In this document: piece after piece, positions 1 through 10,366 of the stretch | Numbering within the stretch: the stretch's first letter is position 1 | Layout: each line of letters begins with the position of its first letter | From: Prorocentrum cordatum | Taxonomy: Eukaryota; Sar; Dinophyceae; Prorocentrales; Prorocentraceae | Length of the DNA: 64,000 nt | Direction: 5' to 3' | NCBI GenBank assembly: GCA_963575745.1 | Contig: CAUYUJ010018487.1 | Location: 86,001 to 150,000 of the forward strand | The notes under the pieces: generated by a model | Databases searched by the model: none | The model's input: only the letters and a program-made list of their open reading frames with translations | Told to the model about the DNA's origin: nothing | Program-made: the position numbers and the translations under genes

Positions 1-150
1 GACGCCGAGGACGCAGACGACGACATCGGTTTCGTTGACGACGTTGGCGACATACTACGCCAGCCCTGCTCAGGCCACCTCGTCGCCATGGCTGGGCGCG
101 GCTCCGCACTTGGGACGTGCCCGAGCCAGGACTGCGAGGACAACGAATGA
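1..150 (+). CDS. C-terminal end of an acidic protein (partial, unknown)
   Basis: Frame 1 is open from the left edge of the window to a TGA at 148-150 and gives 49 residues. The start is strongly acidic (DAEDADDDIGFVDDVGDI) and the end is Cys-containing (GTCPSQDCEDNE). The acidic run is built from mixed GAC/GAG/GAT codons and is interrupted by hydrophobic residues, unlike the pure GAC microsatellites elsewhere in the window, so it may be real coding sequence. No domain is recognised. The gene would continue off the left edge. It could also be a chance open frame in GC-rich DNA. Confidence 0.3.
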   Translation, partial: DAEDADDDIGFVDDVGDILRQPCSGHLVAMAGRGSALGTCPSQDCEDNE

Positions 151-476
151 GAGAAAAAACAAACAAAAACGACCAGTGGAGGCGAACTCCGACGACGAAT
201 ATAACAACAGTCTCCTCTTGTTCGTGGCGGCCACGCGGTCGCCCCTGCGCAACTGTTTCGCGTTGTGGTCGTCTAGCCCTTTCGGGCCTGCCACCTGGTA
301 GCGTTGGGCCCTCGTTCTGATGAAAGACTGCCCCGCTATCTCCCCACCCTCCTCCATCCTGCTCCACCCCCCCCCCCCATCCATGTGCCCCCCCATGCCC
401 CCCTGCCTCCTCCCCTCCCCACCTCTGTGCCACTGTATCTCCCTCCCTCTTCTATCCCTCGGACTCGCCTTCGTTC
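151..476. other. Non-coding, increasingly C-rich stretch
   Basis: No gene is recognised here. The second half is CCT/CCC-rich and grades into the CT microsatellite that follows. Confidence 0.4.
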
Positions 477-693
477 TGTCTGTATTCCGTCTCTCCCTCC
501 CTCTCTCTCTCTCTCTCGCTCTCTCTCTCTCTCTCCTTCTATCTCTCTCTCTCTCTCTGTTCCCCCACCTCTATCTCTGTATCTCTCTGCATCTCCCCTA
601 CCTCTCTCTCTCTCTGTTTCTTTGTTTCTTTCTCTTTCTACGTATCGTTATCATTATCTATCTCTTTCATGTTCTTAATTTCTCTCTCTCTCA

Positions 694-792
<99 letters not shown>

Positions 793-850
793 CTGTGCCC
801 GATTCCTGCGCGCTATCCCTCACTGTGCTTTTCTCGCTCTCTATATCTTT

Positions 851-894
<44 letters not shown>

Positions 895-916
895 CGCTCT
901 GTCTCTCTCTGCTTCG

Positions 917-947
<31 letters not shown>

Positions 948-1028
948 TCTCTCCCTCCATCCCTGCCCCCACCCTCCCCTCCCTCCCTCCTCCCCCTCTC
1001 GCCCGCTCTTTCTGTATCTCAGTCTCTC

Positions 1029-1081
<53 letters not shown>

Positions 1082-1090
1082 TTCTCTATT

Positions 1091-1127
<37 letters not shown>

Positions 1128-1130
1128 TAC
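477..1130. repeat. (CT)n-rich microsatellite, about 650 bp
   Basis: Long runs of CT dinucleotides are broken by short unique patches around 600-670, 800-840 and 960-1020. The long Ser/Leu frames across it are by-products of the repeat and are not annotated as genes. Such a homopurine-homopyrimidine tract can form triplex DNA (known behaviour of such sequence; not tested here). Confidence 0.95.
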
Positions 1131-1354
1131 TTGGCGGATGGGCGGTGGCCGCATGGATGCCGCACGAGCCTCGTGGCGTTCACGCCGGCGAAGCGCCTGG
1201 CCACGTTGACCCATCCGCGAGATCGCCCGACCACGGGCCGCCTGACAACGACGCCTGGGAGAGCCCGGAAGTCGCCGGGGTCCAGCAGGACATCGCCGTC
1301 CGCAGGATCGGGAAGCGCGAGGCCCCCGAGGGCCGCGACGTCCAAAATGGACAT
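1127..1354 (-). CDS. Possible exon, unknown protein
   Basis: An open frame of 75 codons on the minus strand with balanced, non-repetitive composition; it starts MSILDVAALGG and ends HPCGHRPSAK. It is rich in Val, Arg and Gly, as GC-rich dinoflagellate exons are. No domain is recognised and no splice sites could be fixed. It lies directly beside the CT microsatellite, which would be its downstream flank. The opposite strand is also open, so this call rests on composition only. Confidence 0.25.
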
Positions 1355-1564
1355 CGACTAAGATAAAAGCCAAACGGCTGCAGACAGAAGATGATGTGGA
1401 TGGAAAATCCCTGAGGTCCCTGAGGACAGGGTTGCGGCCTCTCGCCGATTGACTCTGGCTCACATGTTTTCCGTGCTCCCAAGACCACCCAAATGAGACA
1501 GGACTCCTCCCCGCGCCCTCCCCGACGAGAGGGAGCCCCCTTGGCGTCGGCCAGCCTGTCGGGA

Positions 1565-1845
1565 GCTCGTCAGTCAGTCAGTCAGTCAGTCAGCCAGTCG
1601 GTTAGTCAATGAGCCAGGCATCCCACGAGATGGTCGTTCGTTAAACGCCCCCCCACCCCCTCCGCAAGCACGACCTACAGCATCTAATGTTTGGCAAGTC
1701 GTTAGTCAATCACTCAGTCCGTCAGTCAACCAGTTCAATCAGTCAGTTAGTTCGTCAGTTAGTCAGCCAGTCAAACAGTCAGTTAGTCAGCCAGTCAGTC
1801 ATTCAGTCATTCAGTCAGTCAGTCAATTAGGGAGTCAGTTAGGCA
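1565..1845. repeat. Degenerate (AGTC)n tetranucleotide repeat
   Basis: CAGT/AGTC units repeat from about 1565 to 1610 and again from about 1690 to 1845, with variants such as AGCC and AGTT. A short unique, C-rich patch separates the two blocks. Confidence 0.9.
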
Positions 1846-1852
1846 TCCCCAG

Positions 1853-2118
1853 TCAAACACCCGCCTTTTTCACCTCCAAGCTCAACTGCATCATTCGCCT
1901 TTTCCCACTCCCCCCGCTCCCCCCCCCCGCCGCGGGGGCGGCGCTGTCCTCCGTGCGCTTCACGAAGCTCGTGATGTCGCCGTCGCGGCCAGCCGCGCGC
2001 GCCTTCTTGCGCGGCGCCACTGGCGAAGCCGACAGCGTGCTCTGGGCCCCCAGCTTGCGCCGCTTGGGCGCAGCAGGCTGCGCCGTGGACGACGCCCGGC
2101 GGCCCTTGGGGGCCATTC
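1853..2118 (-). CDS. Basic, probably nuclear, protein; last exon or short ORF
   Basis: The minus-strand frame from the ATG at about 2116 to the stop at 1853 encodes roughly 87 residues. It starts MAPKGRRASSTAQPAAPKRRKLG and contains two basic clusters (PKRRK and PRKKARAA) that look like nuclear-localisation signals. These are followed by DITSFVKR, which loosely resembles a PCNA-binding box but lacks the two aromatic residues. The frame stays open upstream to 2245, so the ATG may be internal to an exon. It may belong to the same gene as the exon at 2520-2790, with the AT-rich stretch 2400-2520 as intron; this is inference. Confidence 0.35.
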
Positions 2119-2245
2119 CGACGACGGGCGGCGCACGAGCGGCCCAGGGGAGCGGCAGCTGAAGCTGAAAGGCTGCGCGCATCACGTCGAGCCTCTTGAC
2201 TGCAATCACCCCTCCCCGAACGCTCTGAACGACGGCGCAAAGCAC

Positions 2246-2519
2246 AAGTCCACGGACGGCGGCAGCGGGGAATGAGAAATGACGAAAGAAAGAACGGCGG
2301 GGGATAGAGCGGAGGGGCCTTGAACGAATGAGAGGCCGTAAAACTTCGAACGTGAAAACTGCGGCCAGGACGTGGACACCGTGGCCCCTGGAGGCTATAG
2401 TCGCTGATTTCCAAGACTTGAATTCTTTTGTAATAATTCAAAAAACTCATATTTTTGAAAATATTTCTTTTATTGTTGGTATTTTTGGGGAAAAAAACTT
2501 TTACAAAATACAGCAAAAC
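2246..2519. other. Probable intron or spacer with an AT-rich patch
   Basis: The segment contains an AT-rich stretch (about 2400-2515, with A and T homopolymers) that stands out from the surrounding GC-rich DNA. It lies between two minus-strand candidate exons. No conventional GT-AG pair could be assigned with confidence. Confidence 0.3.
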
Positions 2520-2790
2520 CTTTGACTGTGAACGGCGGGGCCCCTCAACGCATGGGCGTCGTACTCCGCCTTGTCGACGTGCAACGCCACCTCCTCCATC
2601 ATGGCTCTCAAGGCCTTCTCCTGCTTCTGCTCCTCGGTGAGAGGGACGCCGTCCTTGTCGTCGTCGGCTCCCGCGAAGACGGCCACGAACGTGTCCCTGA
2701 GCATGTCGGGCTCTGGCGGGAAGCCGTGGCCACATAGGGAGCGCAGGCGAAGATGGCATTCACAATTGCGGCACTCAGAACTGCATATGG
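2520..2790 (-). CDS. Probable exon, unknown charged protein
   Basis: This minus-strand frame reads like real protein. A Cys/His-rich start (CSSECRNCEC, then LCGHGFPPEPDM) is followed by LRDTFVAVFAGADDDKDG and a charged helical part (EEQKQEKALRAMMEEVALHVDKAEYDAH). Composition is not repeat-driven, and neither neighbouring frame gives comparable sequence. Spaced cysteines suggest a small metal site, but no family is recognised. The terminus of a MITE-C element abuts its upstream side. Exon limits are approximate. Confidence 0.4.
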
Positions 2791-2856
2791 TTGGGTCCTT
2801 CGCCAGGATAATTTTACTATTTTTGAATAGCCCCCCTGTAGAGGGACAGGCCCGAC
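2790..2856. mobile_element. MITE-C terminus (copy 1)
   Basis: Read on the minus strand from 2856, the sequence begins AGTCGGGCCTGTCCCTC, then ACAGGGGGGCTATTC and AAAATAGT. It matches the termini at 38727 and 49019 (read inward) over about 40 bases. The other end of this copy was not found, so it is a fragment or has a diverged partner end. Confidence 0.6.
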
Positions 2857-3159
2857 TGAACCATAGTTTCCGGGCCATACCTCGGCTCTCCAGCGGCCGT
2901 TCGGGGCGATCTGGGCACGCCCAGAACGCTCCCCGCGCGGCGCAGCTGGTGGAGAGCAGCCCGAGGCCGGAGAACTGCCGAGCACCGACGGCTGATGTCC
3001 GAAGACCTCGAGCCTCGAGACGTCCCCCAGACGACCTCCCGCGCATTTGAACAAAAACAAGACGGAGGTTCTTCTCGATTTTCGGCCTCTAAGAGGCCCT
3101 CGCCGGGCCCCCGGACCGTCGAAAAAACGACTCAGGAGGAAAAACCGGTCCTGGGGAAT

Positions 3160-3349
3160 TCGGGAGCGGCAAAGAGGGGGGTGTCCAAAAGGGGGGGTGC
3201 GAATCATGACCGGCGGCATGTGCGCGGCCCAGCGGGGGAGGGCCAGGGACGTAGTGAAAGAAGAAGAGGCGCCATGAAATCTGGGGGAACATCATGGCCC
3301 GCCATGAAATCCCCCCCCTTGTCATCACCCCCCTCTTTTCCGCCCCCGA
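3160..3349. mobile_element. MITE-A copy 1 (190 bp, terminal inverted repeats)
   Basis: The left end (TCGGGAGCGGCAAAGAGGGG) and the reverse complement of the right end (CTCGGGGGCGGAAAAGAGGG) are near-identical. The interior carries the shared core AATCATGACCGGCGGCATG and an inverted repeat around 3290-3310 (ATCATGGCCCGCCATGA). Two further copies lie at about 13300 and 21521. It has no coding capacity and is therefore a non-autonomous, MITE-like element. Confidence 0.85.
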
Positions 3350-3439
3350 GGAATGGGTCGAGACTTCGGGGGACCGCGCATTGAAGAAATCACGACGTCG
3401 GACATCTCTGGGCCTGCTGCTGTGGACCCTCCGTCCGCG

Positions 3440-3600
3440 CGGTGGTGCCCGGCCATCACCTCGCGGCCGGCCTGCAGCAGCTCGGCGCCGAGGCCCCCGG
3501 GAGCGGCGGCGCGGGAGTCCGCGGCGGCGCGGTGCCCGGCGATCACCTCGCGGCCGGCCTGCAGTAGCTCGGCGTCGAGGTCCCCAGGAGCGGCGGCGCC
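3440..3600. repeat. Tandem duplication of about 77 bp
   Basis: A unit running from GCCCGGCCATCACCTCGCGG to the Pro/Gly-rich GGGAGCGGCGGCG part occurs twice, at about 3448-3515 and 3535-3600. It overlaps the 3' end of the Mei2-like exon, so the end of that protein may have been altered by the duplication. Confidence 0.7.
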
Positions 3601-4379
3601 GCCATGAGGTAGAACATGCCGGAGGCGTCGCTCGGCGCCGGGCGGGGCGCGCCGTGGGGGGCGCCCGGCACGAGGCCGGCGAGCGCCCCGAAGTGCGGCA
3701 GCAGCTGCGCCGCCGGCTGCGGCAGGAGCAGCGGCTGCGGCGGGGCGGCGCGGCAGCCGCCGAGGGGCGCCGGGCAGCTCGCCGGCGGCCGCGTCGCGAA
3801 GACGCGCGGCGGAGCGGGGCCGCCCGGCGCGGCGCGGCGGGCGGGTGCGCCGCAGTGCCCGGGGGCGCCGCTGCCCGGAGAGCTCGCCAGCAGCGGCGCG
3901 GCGGGGCCGAGGCCGCTGGGGGCCCGCTCGGGGCCCGGCGGCAGGAGCCGCGAGTGGTGCGGCGAGGTGGGCGGCGAGGGCTGCGGCGAGGGCTGCGGCG
4001 AGGGCTGCGGCGAGGCGGTGCTGCGGGTGCTGCACGTGGAGCCGCACTCGTGCCGGTCGCGGACGATGCGCCGGAAGCTCGGGTTGCGCACCTTGGCCAC
4101 GTGGGCCGAGGCCGCCTGCAGGGCGTTCGCCTCGTAGCCCTGGATGCGCGCGGGGGAGACGTTCAGGAGGGCGCCCTTGAACCTGCTGGTGCCGTGCCAG
4201 GCGTTGCGGAAGCGGGAGGCCTCGGCGGCGCTGCGGAAGTTCACGAACGAGTAGCCCTTGCATTGCCTCGAGGCGAAGTCCCTGGGCAGATAGCAGACAT
4301 CATAGGCGCCCTCGAAGCCTGTCGCGGCCAGCTCGCGTACGAACTGCTGCTGCGTCAGCGCGGGGGGCAGGTTGCGCAC
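3543..4379 (-). CDS. Mei2-like RNA-binding protein, C-terminal RRM exon
   Basis: The translation is a Mei2-type C-terminal RNA recognition motif (RRM_2 family). The first strand reads VRNLPPALTQQQFVREL (RNP2-like), then GFEGAYDVCYLPRDF, the RNP1-like stretch KGYSFVNFRSAAEASRF, and the family-typical tail HVAKVRNPSFRRIV. About 190 residues of Pro/Ala/Ser-rich low-complexity sequence follow, including (SPQP)n, and end at a stop at 3543. In dinoflagellates this family is abundant and is assumed to bind RNA. The exon probably begins after an AG at 4380-4381, because upstream codons do not resemble the family and a pyrimidine-rich stretch precedes the junction. Upstream exons were not found. Confidence 0.7.
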   Translation of the reverse strand: MRNLPPALTQQQFVRELAATGFEGAYDVCYLPRDFASRQCKGYSFVNFRSAAEASRFRNAWHGTSRFKGALLNVSPARIQGYEANALQAASAHVAKVRNPSFRRIVRDRHECGSTCSTRSTASPQPSPQPSPQPSPPTSPHHSRLLPPGPERAPSGLGPAAPLLASSPGSGAPGHCGAPARRAAPGGPAPPRVFATRPPASCPAPLGGCRAAPPQPLLLPQPAAQLLPHFGALAGLVPGAPHGAPRPAPSDASGMFYLMAAPPLLGTSTPSYCRPAAR

Positions 4380-4734
4380 CTGAGGAACCCAAAAGGTACC
4401 TACAGAGCCACTCCCCTGACCTCTTACGTGATGCGTTCCGACGGGAATTTCAAAAGGAATCCAGCGGTGGCGACGAGGTCCTCCCACGAGGCCCAGATGC
4501 AGAAAACGAGGGAAGGGCAGCGGTACCAGTACTTTTCTGAACATTTTCTTGGGGTGGAGGGCTCAGGGTGAAATCCAGATGGGCTTTTGCGCCTCGAAAA
4601 TCAAGCCGGCTCGTGATTCACCTTCTGCAGATTCAAGCCTCGATTTGACCCTTTGCCCTGTACCCAAAAATTATCCCAGTGCGACCCTACCTAGGAGTTG
4701 GAACCCCTAGGAAAGCAGCATTAGTAGTAACAGT
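4380..4734. other. Likely intron and 5' flank of the Mei2-like exon
   Basis: The minus-strand frame stays open to 4544, but its translation does not resemble the RRM family. No further gene is recognised up to the 11-bp minisatellite. Confidence 0.3.
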
Positions 4735-5020
4735 AACGCTAAGCTAAAGCTAAGCTAAAGCTAAGCTAAAGCTAAGCCACAGCTAAGCTAAAGCTAAGCT
4801 AAAGCTAAGCTAAAGCTAAGCTAAAGCTAAGCTAAAGCTATAGCTAAGCTACAGCTAAGCTCAAGCTAAGCTAAAGCTAAGCTAAAGCTAAGCTAAAGCT
4901 AAGCTAAAGCTAAGCTAAAGCTAAGCTAAACGCTAAGCGAACAACTAAGCGGAACGCTAAGCTAAAGCTAAGCTACAGCTAAGCTAAAGCTAAGCTAAAG
5001 CTAAAGCTAAAGCTAAAGCT
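4735..5020. repeat. 11-bp minisatellite (AAGCTAAAGCT)n
   Basis: About 25 units of AAGCTAAAGCT and close variants (AAGCTACAGCT) run in tandem. Every unit contains AGCT, so restriction-like tetramer palindromes recur every 5-6 bases. There are no open frames of note. Confidence 0.95.
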
Positions 5021-5109
5021 CCCAGGGGACTGGGGGGAACTGCGGGGCGGGGACTGGGGGAACCGCCCGGGGCGCTTTACACTGCCCGGCCCCTTTAAGC
5101 TAAGAGAGT

Positions 5110-6188
5110 AAGAACCCTTCTAGGCAGAGCCTAGGTAGGGAAAAATGATGCTCGGCCTCTTCCTCCCGTTTGCGCACCATCATGGTCGTCGCCTCGCCGG
5201 ACTGCCAGGCCTTCGCTGCGGTGATCCTCCGCTGGCGGCGCTCGAGGGCCAGCGCGCTCGCCTGCCCTGCCGCCCGCGACGGCCGCGGCGCGCCGGCGGC
5301 GGCACCCAGCTCTGGCGACGTGTCCTCTCCTCCTGCTCCTCCTCCTCCTCCTCCTCCTCCTCCTCCTCCTCCTCCCCCTCCTCCTCCCCCTCCTCCTCCT
5401 CCTCCTCCTCCTCCTCCTCCTCGTCCTCATCATCATCATCATCCTCCTCCTCTCCATCCTCCTCCTCCTCCTCCTCTCCTCCTCCTCCTCCCTCTCCTCT
5501 CCTCCTCCTCCCTCCTCCTCCTCCTCATCCTCCTCCTCCTCCTCCTCCTCCTCCTCCTCCTCCTCCTCCTCCTCCTCCTCCTCCTCCTCCTCCCTCCTCC
5601 TCTCCTCCTCCTCCTCCTCCTCCTCCTCCTCCTCCTCCTCCTCCTCCTCCTCCTCTCCTCCTCCTCCTCCTCCTCCTCTCCTCCTCCTCCTCCTCCTCCT
5701 CCTCCTCCTCCTCCTCCTCCTCCTCCTCCTCCCCTCCCGGCACCCAGCTCTGGCGACGTGTCCTCGCGGCGCCCGCCGCCCTCCTCCGGGTCCACTGGGA
5801 AGTCCGCCCAGCTCGGCCGCGACGCGCCCGAGTGGCGCGAGCTCGGCGGCCGGGGCCACGGCGCGACACCGCCCTCCTCGAGGGGCCCACTCTCCACCAC
5901 CACGACCACAGGTAGAGGAGGGAGAAGGAGGAGGAGGAGGAGGAGGAGGAGGAGGAGGAGTAGGAGGAGGAGGAGAAGGGCCTCCTCATCCTCCCTTCTC
6001 CCCCGTCCTACCTGTGGCTGCGGTGGCAGAAAAAAGTTGGCCGATCGCTCCTCGCGCGCGGGCGAGGCCGCGGAGGCCGGGGTGAGCTCGCCGCCGCCGC
6101 CGCCCGAGTCCTGGCTCGCGCCCTCCGGGGGCCCGCGCCGGGTCGAGTCGCCCAGGCCGCAGCCGAGCTCCGTGCAGGAAGAGGCCAT
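5110..6188 (-). CDS. Three-exon gene, unknown protein with repeat-filled introns
   Basis: The exons read clearly on the minus strand. Exon 1 (about 6188-6007) starts at an ATG in a good context (MASSCTELGCGLGDSTRR) and ends in ...FLPPQPQ directly before GTAGGA. Exon 2 (about 5898-5741) reads SGPLEEGGVAPWPRPPSSRH and ends near EDTSPELGAG. Exon 3 (about 5325-5110) resumes with the same EDTSPELGA and continues with LALERRQRRITAAKAWQSG and ATTMMVRKREEEAEHHF. Phases are consistent for intron 1 if the acceptor is the AG just before AGTGGG. Intron 2 is a (GGA)n microsatellite of about 400 bp bounded by a 28-bp direct repeat. The C-terminal third looks like a charged helix. No family is recognised. 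Confidence 0.45.
5331..5738. repeat. (CTC)n microsatellite inside an intron
   Basis: Near-pure CTC/TCC triplets run for about 400 bp with a CAT patch near 5430. The tract is bounded by two copies of CCCAGCTCTGGCGACGTGTC, at about 5307 and 5743. Poly-Pro, Leu and Ser frames across it are artefacts. Confidence 0.95.
5907..6014. repeat. Hairpin-ended intron segment (CCACAGGTAG inverted repeat)
   Basis: The segment begins CCACAGGTAGAGGAGGGAG and ends with the inverted counterpart CTACCTGTGG. The centre is (GGA)n running into its complement CCTCCT. The inverted repeat spans the exon 1 donor (CAG/GTAG on the minus strand) of the gene described at 5110-6188. Confidence 0.75.
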
Positions 6189-6236
6189 GGCCCCCGGTGC
6201 GCGCGGGAGGGCGGGAAGACTCCCTGTGACGATCGA

Positions 6237-6405
6237 ACAACACGCACCCATAGCCCTAGGGGGGACGGAGGAGGCTATGGGTGCGCGTTGTCGGATGGGG
6301 GTCCCCGCTCGAACGGGAGCTTCCCCCAGGGTCCGACAACTCGCACCCATACCCATAGCCAGTTCCCCTCCTTTCGACCCTCCTATGGGTATGGGTGTGA
6401 GTTGT
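6237..6405. repeat. Two tandem hairpins with related stems
   Basis: Hairpin 1 has arms 6237-6255 (ACAACACGCACCCATAGCC) and 6273-6291, with one mismatch. Hairpin 2 has arms 6336-6358 and 6383-6405 (23 bp, one mismatch) and shares the ACAACNCGCACCCATA core. The DNA between them can also pair weakly. No gene is recognised. Confidence 0.85.
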
Positions 6406-7480
6406 TCGCTCGTCACCTTGTGCGAATACATTGGAGGCCAGGCCACCAAGAAATCTTCCACGAGAGACCCAACCCTGAGGCCCTAGGACGTCCATGGATG
6501 CCTGGCGTGGGAGGATCACGCCTCCCACAGCAGAACCATCGAAACCCGAGAAACCCAGGGCACCCTGGAGGCAAGCAGGGTGTTTCGTGGAATGGGTCTC
6601 CACTGTAAGCGCGTGCGCCTTCGGCAAGTGCCCGGGTGGACCGCAAGCTCAGGCGCCGCGAAGAGGTGCCAACTCGGGTCCGGAGAGTACGGCTTGAGCT
6701 GAAATGGAAGCGGATCTCGGGAGGTCCATCTCCGGGCTGTCTTGGGCCATATGGGCCAGCATTCGGCCCCTCTTGGGGTCCTCCCTTGCGGTCTCTGGGG
6801 GCCATGCTCGAGCCCTCTCAGGCCCTCCTGGGCCCTCGTGGGGCCATATGGGAATCCTCTTGGGGCCTCTTGGGGGACTGGGCAGTCTTGCGGAATATTG
6901 AGGCCCTGTTGGGCTGTACGGAACTCCTCCAGAACCCATTTTCAAAACTTTTAGGGGTTATCCAGGGACCTTCTGGGGGCCTTCTTGGGGCCCCTTTGAG
7001 CTCAACCTGGCTCCTCCAAACCCCCATGGGAGCCACATACTTCAAAAGTGCGGAATCCCCACACCGAACATAAACATAGAAAACGGATGGAATTCATCAC
7101 GCGCTCGTCAGATGTTGGCCGTCTAGGGATTCACTTGGGCCCTTTTTGACGCTTCTTGGAGTTGTCTTGGGACCTCCCTGGTGCCTCTAGGGCCCAATGG
7201 GCTCTATTGAACTCGTGCACGAACCATCTTGGGACATCTAAGGGCAGTCGGGCCGTTCTTGGGGTTTCCGGAACCTCCCGAAGGAACCCAAAGGACGCTC
7301 CGGGGAGGCTCCGTGCAGGGAACGGGACCCAAATACACTCTTGGTGCCCTGGGTGCGGGCGGGGATTCGGGTGTTGCTGGAAATGGCCCTAGCCCAAAAG
7401 GCCCCGGGTTCTTCCCGTCATTTTGGAGACCCTGAAACCCCTTGGGCCAAGTCAGGGAAAGTTTTGGAAGTCATCCTGGC
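6406..7480. repeat. Degenerate CTTGGGGCC-type minisatellite and flanks
   Basis: From about 6700 to 7450, variants of CTTGGGGCCTCTTGGGG and CCTCTTGGGGACC recur. This is the reverse complement of the CCAAGAGGCC family seen near 33-36 and 60-61 kb. All frames are open in patches, but none is convincing. Nothing further is seen from 6406 to 6700. Confidence 0.6.
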
Positions 7481-7974
7481 CTCCCTGGAAAAAACAGAGC
7501 CGCTGTGAGCCGGGGTCGCCACTGGCAGCTCTCGGGGGAGAGGAAGCGGAGCCCTGGGGCCAGGGGTCGCGCGCACGAGAGATAGCAGGGCCCCGTAAAC
7601 CTGGACATGCTAGACGGAGACATCAAACATCCTTCGAAATCAGTCTTTCCAGACGGCGCCACAAAAAAAGCAATGCAACACTCCCACAATAAACCCAAAT
7701 ATAGGCCTCACAAGCCTACAAAACTCACATTAGACCTGGACCAAGACACGAATCCTGCAGCGCAGCCCAAAACATACACTGGCCGGCCAGACCTGACTTT
7801 GCAGGAAAGGGTATCGCTTTCCCGACTTGCCCATGTCGCGGTTAGTCTGTGTCCTGGTCTCTGGGGGCCTGGAAATAAGAAAGCAAATAAAGGTCGGTCG
7901 CGCCCGCCCCTCGGCACGAACGTTTCCTGCAGCACGCTCCCGCGCACCTGGCGGCGGCCAAGCTGCGACTACGA

Positions 7975-7975
<1 letters not shown>
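7481..7975. other. Unique sequence without a recognised gene
   Basis: Mixed-composition DNA between the minisatellite and the TAC array. A plus-strand frame opens at 7607 and runs into the microsatellite, but its non-repeat part shows no family features. Confidence 0.3.
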
Positions 7976-8719
<744 letters not shown>

Positions 8720-8938
8720 CCACTACCACTACCACTACCACTACCACTACCACTACCACTACCACTACCACTACCACTACCACTACCACTACCACTACCA
8801 CTACCACTACCACTACCACTACCACTACCACTACCACTACCACCACTACCACTACCACTACCACTACCACTACCACTACCACTACCACTACCACTACCAC
8901 TACCACTACCACTACCACTACCACTACCACTACCATAC
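8720..8938. repeat. (CACTAC)n hexanucleotide array
   Basis: The trinucleotide array switches abruptly to a very regular CACTAC hexamer of about 36 units with one internal slip near 8840. Its homogeneity suggests recent expansion from the adjoining TAC array. Confidence 0.95.
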
Positions 8939-8944
8939 TATTAC

Positions 8945-9600
8945 CATGATGGCGAACTCTGGTTCCTGTGCGCCGCCCGCCATGGGAACTCACCCTCCCC
9001 TTTGGGCCCAACGCGGAGATGGCGACCCTTGATTCCTGGGTCCCGCTCGCCACGAGGACCCGCCCTCCCCCATGGCCCCAGCGCGGAAATGGCGACCCTT
9101 GATTCCTGGGTGCCGCGCGCCACGAGGACCCACCTCCCCCGTGGCCCAACGAAGAAATGACGCCTTGATTCCTGAATACCGTACGCCGCGGGGACCCACA
9201 CCCCTACGTGGCCCCAGCGCGGAAATGGCGACCAGTGGTTCCTGGGTGCCGCTCGCCACAGGGACCCACCCTCCCGTGTGGCCCCAGCGCGGAGATGGCG
9301 ATCTGATTGCTGGGTGCCGCTCGCATTGGGACCCGCCCTCCCTCGTGGCCCCAGCGCGGAGATGGCGATCTGATTGCTAGGTGCCGCTCGGAGATGGCGA
9401 CCTTTGACTCTTGGGCGCCGCTCGCCACGGGGACCCACACTCCCCGTGGCCCCAGCGCGGGGATGGCGACCTTTGACTCCTGGGTGCCGCGCTCGCCACG
9501 GGGACCCACCCCCGTGGCCCCAGCGCGAGGATGGCGACCTTTGGCTCCTCCCTGATTCCTGATTCCTGGGCGCCGCTCGCCACAAGGACCCACATCCTTG
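8945..9600. repeat. Minisatellite of about 68-72 bp
   Basis: Roughly nine units contain GAGATGGCGACC, TTGATTCCTGGGTGCCGC and CTCGCCACGGGGACCCAC. Unit starts lie near 9018, 9090, 9157, 9226, 9294, 9361, 9395 (short unit), 9464 and 9532. Both strands are open for 130-220 codons because of the repeat, so these frames are not annotated. Confidence 0.9.
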
Positions 9601-9666
9601 AAATGTCCATGGCACGGTCGGCGAGTCTTAATCCTTGGCCCGTTGACAGAACAAGCACCTGTGACC

Positions 9667-10155
9667 TTAAGACCACACAGCGACCCTCCGATCTAACTGA
9701 TCACGCAGCTTCTGGACACAGCCCCATCGAACTTCAACTTCCCGCGTCGTGACCCGCACCTTCTTGGCGGCGTCCTCCGTTTTGTGAGCCTGGCGAATAT
9801 TTTCTGCATCTGCATGTGCAGCAAGCTGCGACGGCGTCCACATTTGCACTGGTTCAGGCGCAGGCACGAACTTTGCAAAATCCATCTGCAACTCAGGCCT
9901 GAACGCGAGAAGTTTGACAGCAGCATCTCGAAGCTCCGGTAGAACTCCTGCATCTTCAGCGCGCAGGGCCTGGCGGTCGCCACCACCGCCACTGGTGACC
10001 GCAGGCGGCGGGGACCCCCCACTTTGGTAGGCTCCACCACACATGGAGCACGATGGCTGCACATAGCACGTCCAGTCCCCAATGTTTCGACTAGGCGCGC
10101 ACCTCGTACGTCCTCTGGACGCGACGCCTGGGCCACGAGCCCATGGAACACCCAC
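9667..10155 (-). CDS. Probable LINE ORF1 fragment (zinc knuckle plus helical part)
   Basis: The minus-strand frame contains DWTCYVQPSCSMCGGAYQ, a Trp-Cys and Cys-x2-Cys pattern like the short zinc finger at the start of dinoflagellate LINE ORF1 proteins. A helical, charged region follows (LRDAAVKLLAFRPELQ, then AENIRQAHKTEDAAKKVRV). It lies about 0.5 kb downstream, on the same strand, of a spliced-leader relic at 10664-10684, so the two may be parts of one retroposed transcript. No ORF2 follows; the 70-bp minisatellite begins instead. Confidence 0.4.
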   Translation of the reverse strand: MGVPWARGPGVASRGRTRCAPSRNIGDWTCYVQPSCSMCGGAYQSGGSPPPAVTSGGGGDRQALRAEDAGVLPELRDAAVKLLAFRPELQMDFAKFVPAPEPVQMWTPSQLAAHADAENIRQAHKTEDAAKKVRVTTREVEVRWGCVQKLRDQLDRRVAVWS

Positions 10156-10366
10156 TTCTCACGAGCGGCGCCGCCCTCGCCACCAGCGCGATCGCCAGTG
10201 TGCTAAGGACAAAACTTGGTACCCGCCATGCCGCGACAGGGACCCGAAGGTGCGAGAAGGGAACTGTTTTTTGGTCTGCGGGTCGGGAGCGGGCCCCTTC
10301 CGGTCAAGAGCCAAACGGGGCGCGGGTAGCCTGAATTAGGGAGACAAGGCGCGGGCGGGCGGGGCC

